Below, piece by piece: positions 10,592 through 22,414 of a DNA stretch of 60,000 bases. The DNA is from Adiantum capillus-veneris (Eukaryota > Streptophyta > Polypodiopsida > Polypodiales > Pteridaceae). The position numbers were made by a program, and so were the translations under genes. The stretch spans positions 152,942,140 to 153,002,139 of the forward strand of contig CM043955.1 in NCBI GenBank assembly GCA_014529385.2, given 5' to 3'. The notes beneath the pieces were generated by a model, which saw only the letters and a list, made by a program, of their open reading frames with translations, did not search any database and had not been told where the DNA came from. The stretch's first letter is position 1, and the number at the start of each line of letters is the position of its first letter.

Positions 10592-10644
10592 TGATGGAAT
10601 CCATTTCTCCTAAATAATACATGTAAACAGTTAGATCTCTAAAC

Positions 10645-10785
10645 AAATTTCAACTAAATTGACACTTAAGCATATGATACTAGCCCGACCAAAGGCTAGT
10701 TAGGAAACAGGGGTGTGTGTGTTTTATGTTTTAATCCTAACCACAATTGGAATCATATGCTTAAGTACAATTTAGATTGAAGTTT
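10645..10785. repeat. Inverted repeat with nested hairpin upstream of the RT
   Basis: Left arm 10645-10678 and right arm 10752-10785 are imperfect inverted copies (about 34 bp) with a perfect inner 14 bp, cttaagcatatgat. Inside lies a second hairpin, 10680-10699, with stem ctagcc/ggctag. It sits about 55 bp upstream of the open RT frame on the minus strand. It could be an element terminus, a pseudo-LTR structure or a structured leader. I looked for hammerhead ribozyme core motifs and saw none. Confidence 0.75.
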
Positions 10786-11082
10786 CAATACAAAATAAAT
10801 TATCTTTATGATCATAAATTACAAAAGAACATAGCATTAATCAGCTTTACAACGATAATTTCACAAAGAAATTGGATTTTGTAGGAGATGATTTCTGCCA
10901 CAAGCATTCCTAGCTGAGGGATGAGAGACTCGCTTGCCAACCAACCAGACAACACATAGTTAGAATTAATCATGTATTGAATGGGTGACAGGTGTAAAGC
11001 ACCCCCCATCCACGTGTTATAGTTGTCACATCTAGCAATGCGTAGCATCTTGCATTCTCCAATAATGAGGTAAATTATCCAT

Positions 11083-11139
<57 letters not shown>

Positions 11140-13059
11140 AAGAAAAAAAATAATCACCATTTAATAGAAATGAGTTTTAACTCCCAACAATCTCTTATTT
11201 TGTAATCACACAAGTTGAGAACATCTTCTCAAGACATTCACAACAAAAATATTATTGTGAATATGCATGTATCTATAAATGTAGAGGGTGTGTCCATGAA
11301 ACTTATAGATTTAAAGCCATCACCACGTTTGTAGTATATAATCCCCTATTGTATTTATCACAAAATCCTACATTTCATTGTATGGATGTAACAAGTAAAC
11401 CAATATACATATACACTATGTCAAAATTTCTTACTGTGTGTTTGTTTGTGTGTGTGTGTGTGTGCACGCGCGTGCATATGTCGATTAGAAGTATATTTAG
11501 TTATAATCTCTAGCTTTGCTTACTTACATTTGAATGAGTGATTGTGTGTGCACACGTGCATACACGAACGCACATGCGCACAGGATTTTATACATGTGCA
11601 TGCCTTTTTGTAGGTATAGTGTATTCTCAAGTGAGGGTGTGTTTTGATTTGCTTTTGTGTGTGTGTGTGTGTGTGCAAGTGTGCATGCGGACAAACATGC
11701 ACACACATGTATGTACCTATGGGTGTGTGAATACATATGAAAACATTTGTACAAAAATTGCAACAATTTCTTCACCATATTTAAAATTGATGACAAAACG
11801 ATGAATTAAACAACACCTGTGAAGTTGTGGCAAGAAGTAATGCCATGTTGCAAATCACCTCCAAGACTGCGATGTTCAAGGGTACCTTGATGATTGATAT
11901 AGTGCTACAATTTATACTTTGATTGGCTTCTCAACATATGTAGCTATCATAGAATTATGCTAAATTGAAAGTAAGCAAATAGTCTTTCAAGCTCTACTGT
12001 GTAGTACAACTCAAGCTTGTGTATACTCAAGGCTCTCTTGGTAGGCAGCCATCACTCTTCTTTTCCTTTTATCCTCATATGTCCTCAATCTGTTGAAGAG
12101 TAGAGTGACCTATTATTAGATACACCAATTTTTGTTTTGCATAGAGACAATATTGTAAGAGTGTGTGTGTGTGTGTGTACATGTGAGAAGGAGAGAGAAT
12201 GATAAAAGACAACAAAGCTGCAATCCGTTTCCTCCTCTTTTAGCAATACCCTTTTATTTAAAAATCAATGCCTACGAGAGAGTTGTGTGTGTGTGTGTGT
12301 CCAAAACTTCTTTTGTTTGGTGTGCATGAGAGTTAGTGGGAGAACTTTTTAGAGGGTAGGGAAAGTATTTTACCATCTTTTGTCTTTGTTTGAAAAGAAA
12401 AAGTATAGGTACTTTGAAAAGAAAAAGTATAGGTACTGGACTGGTCCTACATGTTTCCTTGTCAATGCAGCCACTACATTTTAAAACAAGTGAAAGATTT
12501 TCAAAAAAGTATTTGGATATCCTATATGTACCCTTCCAATTTGTATAGAAAGAAATTGAGAGCTTTCTTAAGGCCTTGAAGGGATGCATTTATATGACTT
12601 TCTTTTTTGTGCATCTAATGAAAAGGTAGTTTTAATGAGCCTTCAAAATGCAAACTAGGGCCACCATTCAAATTTGAGGGTTGGGTGAGAGTCACACCCA
12701 AAAAACATTTTAAGCAAATAATAATAAGATACCAAAAAAAAAAAAGAGAGGGGGGATCTCCTAACTTTGAGAGTGAGAATGTGTGTGTGTGTGTTTTATT
12801 ATTATTGTTATAATAATAAATATACTGGAGCTTTGTAAAACAACAAAACCTAGTGTGTGTGTGTGTGTGTATACATGTGCAAATCATACTCTCACCATTT
12901 TTTGTGAGTCAAATAAATTGATATAAGTTTAAAATTTATTGACACAATTTCGTATAATAATATTAAAAAAATTGGTGATGGTCTAACTCACTCTCTATAG
13001 AACATGGGTATGTGTGCATGTGCGTGATGCATTTTTGTACATGAGGTCTTTTTCAGTTT
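10786..13059. other. Gene-free AT-rich stretch with scattered microsatellites
   Basis: No coding sequence or element ends that I can support. Holds a (GA)n tract at 11,083-11,134, (GT)n tracts near 11,447-11,466, 11,657-11,675, 12,161-12,178, 12,285-12,300, 12,780-12,795 and 12,853-12,870, and a duplicated 25-bp block at 12,390-12,438 (gaaaagaaaaagtataggtact twice). Confidence 0.8.
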
Positions 13060-13089
13060 ATTGTGTGTGTGTGTATGTGTGTGTGTGTG

Positions 13090-13144
<55 letters not shown>

Positions 13145-13164
13145 TTGTTGCTGCTCGCGACTCG

Positions 13165-13212
<48 letters not shown>

Positions 13213-13361
13213 GAGAGAGTCTAAACTTGCGGAGGGAGACAGTGAGCGAGAGATGGGAGAGAGGGAGGAAGAGTGTGAGAGTGTATATGTGTGTGCGGGT
13301 GTGTGTGTGTGTGTGGTGTGTGTTAAGAGAGAGAGGGTGAGATTTTTCTTGGCTACTGACA

Positions 13362-13420
<59 letters not shown>

Positions 13421-13467
13421 AGAGAGAGAGTCAACGGGGGTGAGAGAGAGAGAGAGAGGGAGAGGGT

Positions 13468-13501
<34 letters not shown>

Positions 13502-13526
13502 GGGAGCATGTGGGCGAGGGTGGGGG

Positions 13527-13588
<62 letters not shown>

Positions 13589-13700
13589 TATGGACGAGAG
13601 AGGAGAGAGGGAGGGAGAGTGTGAGAGTGTGTGTGTGTGTCTGTGTGATGTGTGTGTGAGTGAGAGACTGAGGATTGAGTAATGGATGAGGGAGAGAGAG
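13060..13700. repeat. Compound microsatellite cluster, (GT)n and (GA)n
   Basis: Begins with (GT)n and passes into at least six long (GA)n blocks separated by 15-60 bp of unique or degenerate sequence, with further (GT)n near 13,290-13,325 and 13,625-13,655. Open frames here encode only Arg-Glu or Ser-Leu dipeptide runs and are not genes. Confidence 0.95.
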
Positions 13701-14109
13701 AGATACATAGCCTATGCATGGCGGTCCCCTGTGGGTTGACGAACGAGAGGGAGAGAGAGGGTTTTGGCTGCATGTGATAATGAAGGAGGGAGAGGGGGAT
13801 ACTGGAGGAGAGGGTGGGAAGGGTGATGCCAAAGGAGGGCGGACCACTATGGGCACATGAGCATGGGAGGGGTGGCGGCGGCATATGCAGCTCAAAAAAA
13901 ACGTTTTTCTTGCTTCTTTGCTTATTAGTAACCTGCCTCCCCCCCCCCCCGAGTGGGGCTGGTTCTCGCGGCCGCGGCTTCGAAAGCCGGCCATCATTAG
14001 CCCTCCACTTCTAGCCAGAGGCATTCATGCCTCTAGCTCTGCTTCTGATTCTCTAGCAGTGGAGTTGGAGGGTTCTTCCTCCTCTGGAATATCTAGCATG
14101 AACTCTCAA
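13701..14109. other. Gene-free stretch between microsatellites and Gypsy-3
   Basis: Contains purine-rich degenerate sequence, a C10 run at about 13,941-13,950 and a GC-rich patch (gcggccgcggcttcgaaagc, about 13,969-13,988). It could include the 3' end of Gypsy-3, but I see no LTR end. Confidence 0.5.
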
Positions 14110-15286
14110 TCAAACCTTAAGAAGTACCTTTTTAGCCTTCATCCATTGACTCTGGTCTAGTGAATTCAACCATCTGCTTCCATCAATTTGTAGCTACCAT
14201 TGGCGTATTGCTTTTTGATGATGAATGGTCCTTCCCATCTAGGCTGAAACTTCTTATCTTTCCTAGTGTCGAATCTGTTGTCGTATCTCAACACTAACAT
14301 GCCTTTCTTTAGACCCTTTTCCTTGAGCCCTTGATTGAATGTGAGTCGGCGTCGTTCTGCTTGCATTGCATAGTGGTTGATCGCATCTTCCCTATCTAGC
14401 TGAAGTCTTTCTAGATCCAAGGTGTGGTTACGGAGATGGGCAGTTGGGCGTAGTAACTGACTAGCCATGACTCGCAAGCTGGCTATCTGTACCTCAATGG
14501 GTAGAATAGCCTCCTTTCCATATACCAGATGGAAACGGGTGAAACCTAGTGATGTTCGAAATGTCGTGTGGTAGACCCAAAGAGCAGCCATGAGATGCTT
14601 ATCCCAATCACTTGTGTGGTTATTCACCTACTTTGCGATGATCTTACAGATCATGCCGTTTACCTTTTCCACTAGACCATTGCACTATGGATAGTATGGA
14701 GTGGAGTGTCAGTGTGTGATGCCTAAATTTTTCTCCCACCAAGTCACCTCTGAAACCTAGCCCTCTATCAAATATTATCTCCAGAGGTGTGCCAAAGTGG
14801 CAACAAATGTGCTCAAATATGAACTTCGCCACTTCTTGGGTTGTAATGCATGTGGTGCCTGCTGCTTTCGCCCATCGGGTCATGTAGTCTACACCAACTA
14901 GAATGTACAGTTTACCTGATTGGGCCCTTGGTAAAGGACCAATTGCATCTATTCCCCACTTCTCAAATGGGCCACATGAGGTGATAGGAGTCTGTGGCTC
15001 ATAGGTTAGTGTTCGACCACTGGATACTTGACAAGCTCTGCAATGTTAAACACCAATGATGCACATCCCTGTTCAGACTGGGCCAAGAGAATCCTGCCTG
15101 TAGAATTTTCCTACTGGTAATTTCTAGAGCAAAGTGGTTGCTGCAAACACCAACATGGCAACTTGAGATTACCTCCGTGATTTCATTGGAGATTGGCACT
15201 CGCCTCAGAATCTGGTCTTTGCCCTTACAGTACAAGGTGTTGTTTATAAGGCGGTATCTTTTTGCCTTTTGGATAAGCCATTGCTT
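14110..15286 (-). pseudogene. Gypsy-3 integrase (broken)
   Basis: Pieces on the minus strand in correct order: 15,286-14,999 has an N-terminal zinc-domain region (YCKGKDQILRRVPIS ... HHW) with degraded His/Cys ligands; 14,883-14,644 has the core fragment TTCITTQEVAKFIFEHICC and FGTPLEIIFDRG; 14,627-14,166 has the core C-terminus and C-terminal domain (ALWVYHTTFRTSLGF, FQPRWEGPFIIKKQYANGSY). Integrase inserts element cDNA. Frameshifts and stops separate the pieces and the catalytic glutamate region is damaged. A Ty3/gypsy origin is clear from the FGTP-D block and the GPF-type C-terminus. Confidence 0.75.
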
Positions 15287-16107
15287 CTAGCCATTAATGA
15301 GATTTCTGGGACATTCACATGTTTTCAAGAAAAGAAATACGTCCTGACAAGGCTTCCTTGCTAGAGCATCAATGATCAACAACTCAAACTGCCTTTGAGT
15401 AAATGGGAAGCCTATTGCTTCCAAAATTTTGTGCCAATATCCTCCAGGATCCCAAGTGAAGAGTAGGATAACCACTTTAGCTCCTTCCAAGACAATACTT
15501 AGAATCATGATCTCCAAGATTGTACCAAGAGTCCTCCATCTATGGCTTCCTTGTTCATGTGGTAAGTCCGAGTTTTCTTCAAAACCTAGCTCATTACTAT
15601 CGGTGAAGCTAGCAAAAGAGTCACTATCGTCTTGGGTGCTGTCAAACTTAAGGTCCATTTCCTTTCCTGACGTTGGTAATAAGCCATTGACCTTGCAGCT
15701 CAAAGACAAGCTTGATACACATTGTACCAAAGTGCATAGCATATACAAAAGATAGGTTGCAAAACACTGGTTGCAAAACATTGGTTGAAAAACACTTCAT
15801 CTCGACTAAATGAATGCAAGATCATACTGCCATCTTTCTCACATTGAGATCCATTTTTTGTGACCCTTATGACCACCCCTTGTGCTAAGGGTTCTTTAAA
15901 GCTTTTCTTAAATGCATCAAACACAGTACGATCAAACACAATCTCTAGATCTAGGTTGACAAACCTAGATCGCCAATAGGTTGCCACTTCATCCGCTTGC
16001 TTAAGAATCTCCTGAGGGTGGACTCCAAAGTCCCACTCCTTGATAACAACCATTTGAGTTGTGTCTGCAATTGCTTCCTTTGATTGGTGTAGTTCCAAAG
16101 ACTTCAT
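15287..16107 (-). pseudogene. Gypsy-3 region upstream of integrase, RT largely missing
   Basis: Two open stretches (15,700-16,107 and 15,287-15,781). The second ends RQFELLIIDALARKP and runs into the integrase zinc region. I do not recognise a reverse transcriptase: neither a Y/F-x-DD motif nor the MPFGL block is present, so RT and most of RNase H appear deleted. The first stretch (KEWDFGVHPQEILKQADEV) is unidentified. The near-repeat 'gcaaaacactggttgcaaaacattggttgaaaaacactt' at 15,760-15,800 looks like a small local duplication. Confidence 0.45.
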
Positions 16108-16212
16108 GCGTCCTTCCTAAAATTTTATATCTGGTGGATCCACCTTGTGATCAATGAGAATGAGACCCATGATTTCAAGAGAGTCTTCACTATCATTCGT
16201 TGTTGTAGATTC

Positions 16213-16449
16213 TTACTCCAATGTTGTAGTAGAATAGCTAGAGAGCGCACTAGTCTCTAGGTCCATCCCTTGTTGCTTACTGGCCTTCTTATTGTATGGG
16301 ATCTCCTTGCCCTTTCTAGCTTGCATATTGAGAATTCCTGTGTCCAAATATTTACTTTCTCTCATTGCCATGAGCCATGGTCTCTCTGACATAATTGGGT
16401 AGCCCTCCCCTTTAGGAATGCTCATGCCCTGCATAAAAACATCACTCAC
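16213..16449 (-). pseudogene. Gypsy-3 protease C-terminus
   Basis: 78 codons reading KGEGYPIMSERPWLMAMRES. This resembles the end of a Ty3/gypsy retropepsin, where G-x-P/RPWL closes the fold, with SERPWLM in place of the usual LGRPWLM. The active-site half upstream is not recognisable. Supports an order gag - protease - (deleted RT) - integrase on the minus strand. Confidence 0.5.
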
Positions 16450-16547
16450 AAGATCACAAGATTTTATAGAGTCACCAACTGTGAAATCTAAAATGCCAGT
16501 CTTTCATCATGGCTTAGACTTTCTCTTGATTGACTACCCCTTGGCCT

Positions 16548-17392
16548 TTATCTCTTCCTCTTTTTTTGAAGCTTCCTCATGTATAGAGTGATTAATCCCA
16601 TGGTGTCTACCTCTTCAGCATTGGTCTTACCCTCCTCTACTCCCTTGATGTGTTTCTCCACTTTCATCTTGTCAAGACTGATGACGCTCACTACCTGGTT
16701 GCCAGCTCGTGATGGTGGTAAAGGTGGAATGAGGGTATGTGGTGGCGACTGTGGTAAGGTCATTGTAATATTTGTACAGGTGGTGCTTGTTCTGTTACCC
16801 TTGGTGGTGGTGGTCTTGCTCTTAGTGGTGAAATCTGGTTTTGTCTTGCTCCTTTGTTGAAATTCTGCCTCCTTGGGTGTGGGCGGTAATACATGCCATG
16901 GCCATCTTCTCCACAATTTTAGCAATAGTACTCTTGGTTTTGTCTTTGTTGTCCTCTCCCTTGTTCTTGGTTTCTGGCATGTGTATGCACTTGCCGCACT
17001 AGATGTACTGAAAGATTCTCTAGCTGGTTGGTGATTTGGTTGAGCAGGTCTTGTTGATCTTTAGCTAGTTCCTGCTGATTCCTCTGGACGGCTGCTACTA
17101 TAGGTGCGGCTAGGTGTGGTCAGGCCCTTCCCGGTTCTTCTTCCTTGGTATTTCTGGCTTGTAGATGCAACTTCTTATCTTTAAGGTGGGCTACTTCACC
17201 TGCTACCTCATATGTAGCAGAAAACCCTTCACCTTCTCTTTAAGAATTAGCCATAAACCAGCGACAATTCGGTCTTTCTTTAGGAAATCGGGAGCCCCTT
17301 CACCCTCCCTCAGCGATGCAACCCATCATCCCCATAGATCCACAAACTTTGATTCGTATGCTACATACTTAGTCATACTTCCTTGCTTAGAC
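16548..17392 (-). pseudogene. Gypsy-3 gag C-terminus and zinc knuckle
   Basis: From 17,392 downwards the minus strand reads TKYVAYESKFVDLWG, a stop, then PDFLKKDRIVAGLWLILKEK, matching the C-terminal half of a retrotransposon gag domain. It continues through a Gln/Arg-rich segment to a damaged CCHC knuckle (YYC, stop, NCGEDGHGMYY) near 16,890-16,935, then a Pro-rich and Lys-rich linker. The gag N-terminus is missing: at about 17,393 the sequence switches to a copia RT, so two elements are joined here. Confidence 0.6.
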
Positions 17393-18189
17393 ATAAATCT
17401 ACTGACAACTCCCACTACATGTGTAATGTCAGGTCTTGCAGCCATTATGGCATACATGAGACTAACAAAAGCTGAAGCAAAAGGAACCTTAGCCATCGCA
17501 GCTTTTTCCTCAGCAGATTTGGGACAGTCATTCTTGCTAAGTTTCAAATATGCAGGCAATGGAGTACTCAAAACTTTCCCCTTCTGCATGTTGAAACGAT
17601 CAAGAACCTTGTGCACATACTCTTTTTGAGAAAGGTACAACAACCTCTTCTTACGATCACGAGTAATGCACATACCCAAAATGTGATTGGCTTGACCCAA
17701 ATCTTTCTTGTCAAATTGACTTTTTAGATTGGTTTTCAAGTCAGCAATGTCCTTCTTGGAATGACCAGCAATAAGCATGTCATCTACATAAAGGATAAGC
17801 ATAATAAGTTGTCCATTGGGTTGTCTTTTCACGTAAAGACATGGATCCTCATTACTACGCTTATAGCCTAGGGAACGCATAAATGCATCAAACTTTTGAT
17901 ACCATTGTCTGGATGATTCCTTCAAGCCATAGAGACTTTTCAGAATCTTACAGACCAAATGTTCCTTGCCCTTTAGCACAAACCCTTCAGGTTGCTGGAT
18001 ATAAATCTCTTCCTCGAGATCACCATGTAAGAAATTTGTAATGACATCCATTTGATCAAGCTCCATATCTTCATTGGCAACCAAAGTAAGCAACATTCTC
18101 AGTGTGGTCCTCTTGAACACTGGAGAAAAGATTTCCTGAAAATCGACACCATTTTCTTGCTTGAAACCTTTGGCCACTAAAATTTTCAA
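17393..18189 (-). pseudogene. Copia-1 reverse transcriptase
   Basis: Long open frame (first codon TTG, no native start). Shows the Ty1/copia RT series: LVAKGFKQENGVDFQEIFSP, the motif A region MDVITNFLHGDLEEEIY, LYGLKESSRQWYQKFD, motif C LILYVDDMLIAG with the catalytic Asp pair, KDLGQANHILGM, and LMYAIMAARPDITHVVGVVS. It ends at SRFMSK, where copia RNase H should continue, because Gypsy-3 sequence begins there. In the family it makes cDNA from element RNA in virus-like particles. The core is intact but RNase H and the 3' LTR are lost. Confidence 0.9.
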
Positions 18190-18675
18190 TCTTCTTCTTA
18201 TAAACTCATTTACAAGTTAATGCTTTCCTACCTTTTGGCAACAAAACAAGTTCCCATAATTTGTTCTTTGCAATATTGGATAGTCCCCTCTTCATAGCAT
18301 GTTCCCAACTGAACCTTATCCTTGACTAGCATACCCTCTTTGTAACAAGAAGGCTTACCACTATCTGTCAACAAAACAAAATCCATGTCTGGAACAAAAT
18401 GTTCTAGAGGATATGAGACTCTTTGAAATCTTTGCGGCTGATCAGCACTTGTACTAGCTTGTGTAGTAAGTGGCTCGAGAGCTGTCTAGACTGGAGGTGA
18501 TACATTGAAAAACGTCACTTTTCGGAATTCAACCTCTTTCACTGCCTATCTATACATTGTAGTCTCATTAAAGACAACATCACTACTACGGATCACTGAT
18601 CAACTTTTCGGATCCCATAAACTATAACCAAATTGACCATCTACACCATAGCCAATGAAGATGCATTTCCTAGAC
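18190..18675 (-). pseudogene. Copia-1 integrase C-terminus to RT linker
   Basis: Frameshifted reading on the minus strand begins RKCIFIGYG, a signature of the copia integrase C-terminus, followed by FGYSLWDPKS, SVIRSSDVVFNETTM and a degraded linker. The upstream half of the same integrase ends in KLDPKS at 29,722. The two halves are separated by the 11-kb element, and reading across one copy of its target duplication restores the frame. Confidence 0.8.
18671..18675. other. Target site duplication of the 11-kb element, left copy (tagac)
   Basis: tagac directly precedes TGTGCGC at the left end. The right copy at 29,717-29,721 is tggac, one mismatch. Confidence 0.75.
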
Positions 18676-18859
18676 TGTGCGCTTTGCCGCACATGTCGAA
18701 GGCTGGGAACTTGCTTGTGCAATGTGTGCGAGTGTTGAAAGGTTGCAAGCACACAACTAGAGAGTCCTGGCAAGCTCAAAGAAACAATGGTGTGTCACTC
18801 ACCGCACAATGCTTCCGTCATGAAGGAGAAGGAGCCGCCACCGCAATGCTCGATTACAC

Positions 18860-18862
<3 letters not shown>

Positions 18863-18927
<65 letters not shown>
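18863..18927. repeat. (CT)n microsatellite inside the LTR
   Basis: About 65 bp of CT repeats with one interruption. The other LTR has a similar tract at 27,915-27,988. Confidence 0.95.
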
Positions 18928-18933
<6 letters not shown>

Positions 18934-19000
18934 AAGTGTACACACACACACACACCCGTGAGCACACGAAGGAGAAGGAGACAGAGATGGAGCAAGAGCA

Positions 19001-19005
19001 CTTCT
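19001..19005. other. Target site duplication of the TRIM, left copy (cttct)
   Basis: cttct precedes the TG end at 19,006. An identical copy follows the CA end at 20,646-20,650. The unoccupied site in the other LTR reads gagcacttcttaacttg at about 29,461-29,477. Confidence 0.9.
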
Positions 19006-19323
<318 letters not shown>

Positions 19324-20299
19324 ACCCCCCCAAGCCCAAAACACAGACAATGGACTCAAGACAGATAGACCATGGCAGAGTCCAATCACCTAAAACCATG
19401 AGTAGAAGTCCGCACCTTGACAATAACATAGGTGTGTGTGTGTACTTCCCTCAAAAAACCATAAGTGTGAGACATACCAGAGCCCGACCAAACAACAAAG
19501 TTGGTCTTACCACTTGTTATGTGGCAGTGTCTATAACCCGTACAAAGCTTTTAGCGTGACAGCAAATATCATGATGGTAATCGACTACCGAGAGGCTAAA
19601 ACAAGCTTTGAAATTGATATTGACAACATACCAAATTTGAAATAAACCTATGACATTGAACATGTAAAATCAACTTTGAGCTCTGCAGATTTGTGATGGA
19701 CCAAGTTCTTGAAAGTAGATCTTCTTCTTTCTTGTGGTTCCCGATGTGTTTGAGCATGTCGTAAACCTAGCTTGAAGCCGTAGGCTTGTAGTGTACAAAA
19801 TCTCTTTGCTATTTATGCCTCAGTGATGCATAAACATCGTTGTGAATAAGCTATTGACTATGTTTTAAGATGCTGCCTTTTGATAGGCTGCGAACACTCC
19901 TCGCGAATTCTCCTTTTGCCTCCTGCTGCAAATCGAGTATCGAGCACCGAGTAGAGGATGCGAATAACTGTTGGTGTGAATACCCGCTTGGATAATGCCT
20001 TAAGATCAAATTGGGTGGTCACTCATTAAAAAAGTGAAAGAAAAGAAAACCAGAAACTATCGATGGTCTGCAGAGAACAGCGCCGATGGTGATTTGCTTC
20101 ACAACAAACGGTATATGGCGAGTTTGCAGGCACTGAAGAGTCAAGATATCTCCAGCAAGCCAGGGCGAACTGATTGAGGCCGGTTTTGTTCAATTTTTTG
20201 CAGGTGATGGTGCATTTTCTTTGCTTGTTAAGAGGTTGCTCCCGCCCATTCTTCAAGTCAAGCACAAGCCAAGCCGGGTGTACAGGCTCTGATACCAGT

Positions 20300-20374
20300 T
20301 GATGGTGTTGCAGTTATGGCGGGTGTTGGCAGTGAGGTGCCATGCTGCTCTGGAGATAGCATGCTGCAGAGAAT

Positions 20375-20466
<92 letters not shown>

Positions 20467-20645
20467 CGGTAGAGCAACAGAAACACACTTTGATTCATAA
20501 TCAATTTTGTGTATAAAAACCTTACAATATAAATAGCAAAACTTGCCATGCATGACTTGACTTACAACTAAAACTGACCTGCATGCTATAGGGGGCTGTG
20601 CCCACCATGGCTATGGACGATCTAACCGGGCTTGCAATCCCAACA
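20300..20645 (-). repeat. TRIM 5' LTR
   Basis: 346 bp with a (GA)n tract at 20,378-20,463. Ends match the partner LTR and the PBS lies immediately inside. Confidence 0.9.
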
Positions 20646-20896
20646 CTTCTTAGCTTGCACCTCCTAGAATGAGGATTTTTAGGTCAAATGAACTTTTATA
20701 AGAGTTTGACCCATTTACACATGGACGCCCATAGTGGCCGGTCGTTGCAAATTAACTACTATAAAAATAAGATAAGTGGTGCACCTCTCATCGGAAATCA
20801 CCTACACACCTATTAGACCGACAAGCCCGGTCCATGAATCAATCACATAAATATATGCGTCCATCGAAGGTGATAGGGTGTCCGTGAGGGTTAACA

Positions 20897-20909
20897 TGCC
20901 CCCCTTCCT
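20897..20909 (-). other. Polypurine tract of the 11-kb element
   Basis: Minus strand AGGAAGGGGGGCA directly before the TGTTAACC start of the 3' LTR. Such tracts prime plus-strand DNA synthesis. Confidence 0.75.
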
Positions 20910-21719
20910 GATGTATGTTCCTTCCTCGGAAGCTATTGAGGCCCGTTTGTCAAGGTGGAAGAGCATCCAAGATTGAATGTCCTTAGTGTTCTTCAATCAC
21001 TACAAAATCAACCAAAATTGGCACAGTAATTGCATTCTCATATACAATTAAAAAGCATATGCAATTGTAGGCACAAAATTGATTGGTAACAGAATATTAA
21101 ACAATTACTCAGCAGTAGTAAACATTAACTTGTAATATAATCAAATGCATAAGCAGTTATAAAGGTAAAAAACTAAACAAGTCTAGGGTCGCTAATTTAA
21201 CGGGTCGAAAGGCACTAGAGGTCAACTATTAATACCATGGGTAAGCTTCTCAATTTTCTCTGGTCAATTAAGCTATTTAATCGCGAGAGCCAAGTATTTC
21301 ATGTCTGAGGGCTGACTAGAGGCTATACCTAGAAGACCTTGTAGTTAAGCTACGATAAAAGGAATTGCTTGTAAAATCATCGCGTGACTTATTTCCTTTT
21401 CTTTGACCCCCCATAGTTTTTCACAGTGATTCAATTTTTATGTGTGTGCTTATTTTGTATGCCTTGGGCTTTTGCTTTTCAAGGAAAAGCGCCCACATTG
21501 GAAACCTCTAGGGCTCTAGTACCATAGGCAATACATGTGAGTGAAGTACCAAATAAAGCTTGGATTTCTCTTCCAGCTGAAGATTTTACATTGTGGCACT
21601 TTTGAAATTTTTTTATTAAAAAAAAATCATTCTTAGCATTTTACTTTTGTAACTTTGGGGGGTCATATAATATCTGAGACTATGGCTTGAGTGGCAAGGC
21701 TAAGAGTTGGTTTCTGCGT
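20910..21719. other. Non-coding interior of the 11-kb element
   Basis: About 800 bp, AT-rich, no gene visible. The left end of the nested chromovirus LTR lies somewhere between here and 22,192 and I could not fix it; TGTGACAC at 21,719 is one candidate. Confidence 0.5.
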
Positions 21720-22192
21720 TGTGACACTCCCAGTCCCCCAATCAATAGTACATTTGGTGGTTGTCATCCACACACGTCCTAGGTTTATATTACCCTCCAT
21801 AATTCCAGCAGGCATGACCAAAAAGAGTTGAGCTACAACCCCGTTGTCATAACTGAAAAAAGTGTGCTAGATTCCAAAAATTGTGGTTTTTTTCTTGTTG
21901 ACATCCTTGACTTGGATAGTACTCTCAGATAGAGATGGCTTTCCTAACTGACACCACACCCTATATGACAAAAGAATATATTTAGTACATCGTCCAATAA
22001 GGCATTATATAGCACTTTCTGTAAGAAACTAGGCAACTAGGCTCTGGTAGATCCTCCTCCCAACCTCCCTTTATAGGGTAGGCTCCTAGCCCCTTGCCCT
22101 AGATGGATCCCCTGTCCACATTGCCTAGCCCGGCCCGTGGCCATAGTCCTTGCCTAGCCTAGTTCTTAGGGTACAGGACCCGTGTCCTGACA
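21719..22192 (-). repeat. Chromo-1 3' LTR (left end uncertain)
   Basis: Starts on the minus strand with TGTCAGGACACGGGTCC directly after a polypurine tract. A TATA-like box CCTATAAAGGG lies near 22,069-22,078. The plus-strand Chromo-2 LTR starts with the related TGTAAGGACATGGG at 38,328. No second LTR of Chromo-1 was found, so the far end is a guess. Confidence 0.55.
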
Positions 22193-22206
22193 TTACTCCC
22201 CCCTTA
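22193..22206 (-). other. Chromo-1 polypurine tract
   Basis: Minus strand TTAAGGGGGGAGTAA immediately upstream of TGTCAGG. It overlaps the last codons of the chromodomain ORF, as is common in plant chromoviruses. Confidence 0.8.
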
Positions 22207-22414
22207 AAGAAGAGTTTTCGTCCTCGAAAACAAAAGTGGGAAACTTCTTCTTAAGAACACTAATGTTTTCCCAAGTGGAACCTTCTTCAGGTCGGTCTTT
22301 CCACTTGATTAAGGCCTGTTGTCGTACATGATGGCGTGTACGCAAATCATGATAATCCATAACACGTTCAGGTTCATGCGGTAACGTAGGAGGTTCAATG
22401 TAATCGACCATCAC
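22193..22414 (-). pseudogene. Chromo-1 chromodomain
   Basis: 73 codons. The segment RQQALIKWKDRPEEGSTWE followed by FPTFVFED is the chromodomain signature (hydrophobic-K-W ... TWE ... F) at the integrase C-terminus of plant chromoviruses, where it is thought to steer insertion towards marked chromatin. Cut off from the integrase by the inverted duplication at 22,367-22,542. Confidence 0.85.

Noticed and set aside
10670-10700. 'catatgctt' near the hairpin as a trace of 18S rRNA and thus an rDNA insertion site
   Set aside because: Only nine to ten bases match; neighbouring rRNA sequence is absent.
10620-10800. Hammerhead ribozyme, as found in some Penelope-like elements
   Set aside because: No CTGATGA..GAAA core on either strand.
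11524-11804. Overlapping 60-90 codon frames over (GT)n sequence
   Set aside because: Low-complexity Cys-Val / His-Thr products of microsatellites.
13058-13884. Several open frames of 180-300 codons over the microsatellite cluster
   Set aside because: They encode only Ser-Leu, Arg-Glu or Thr-His runs from (GA)n and (GT)n and arise on both strands; no codon signal or domain.
21719-21740. TGTGACAC as the secure left end of the Chromo-1 LTR
   Set aside because: It lacks a matching partner LTR and target duplication; kept only as an uncertain border.
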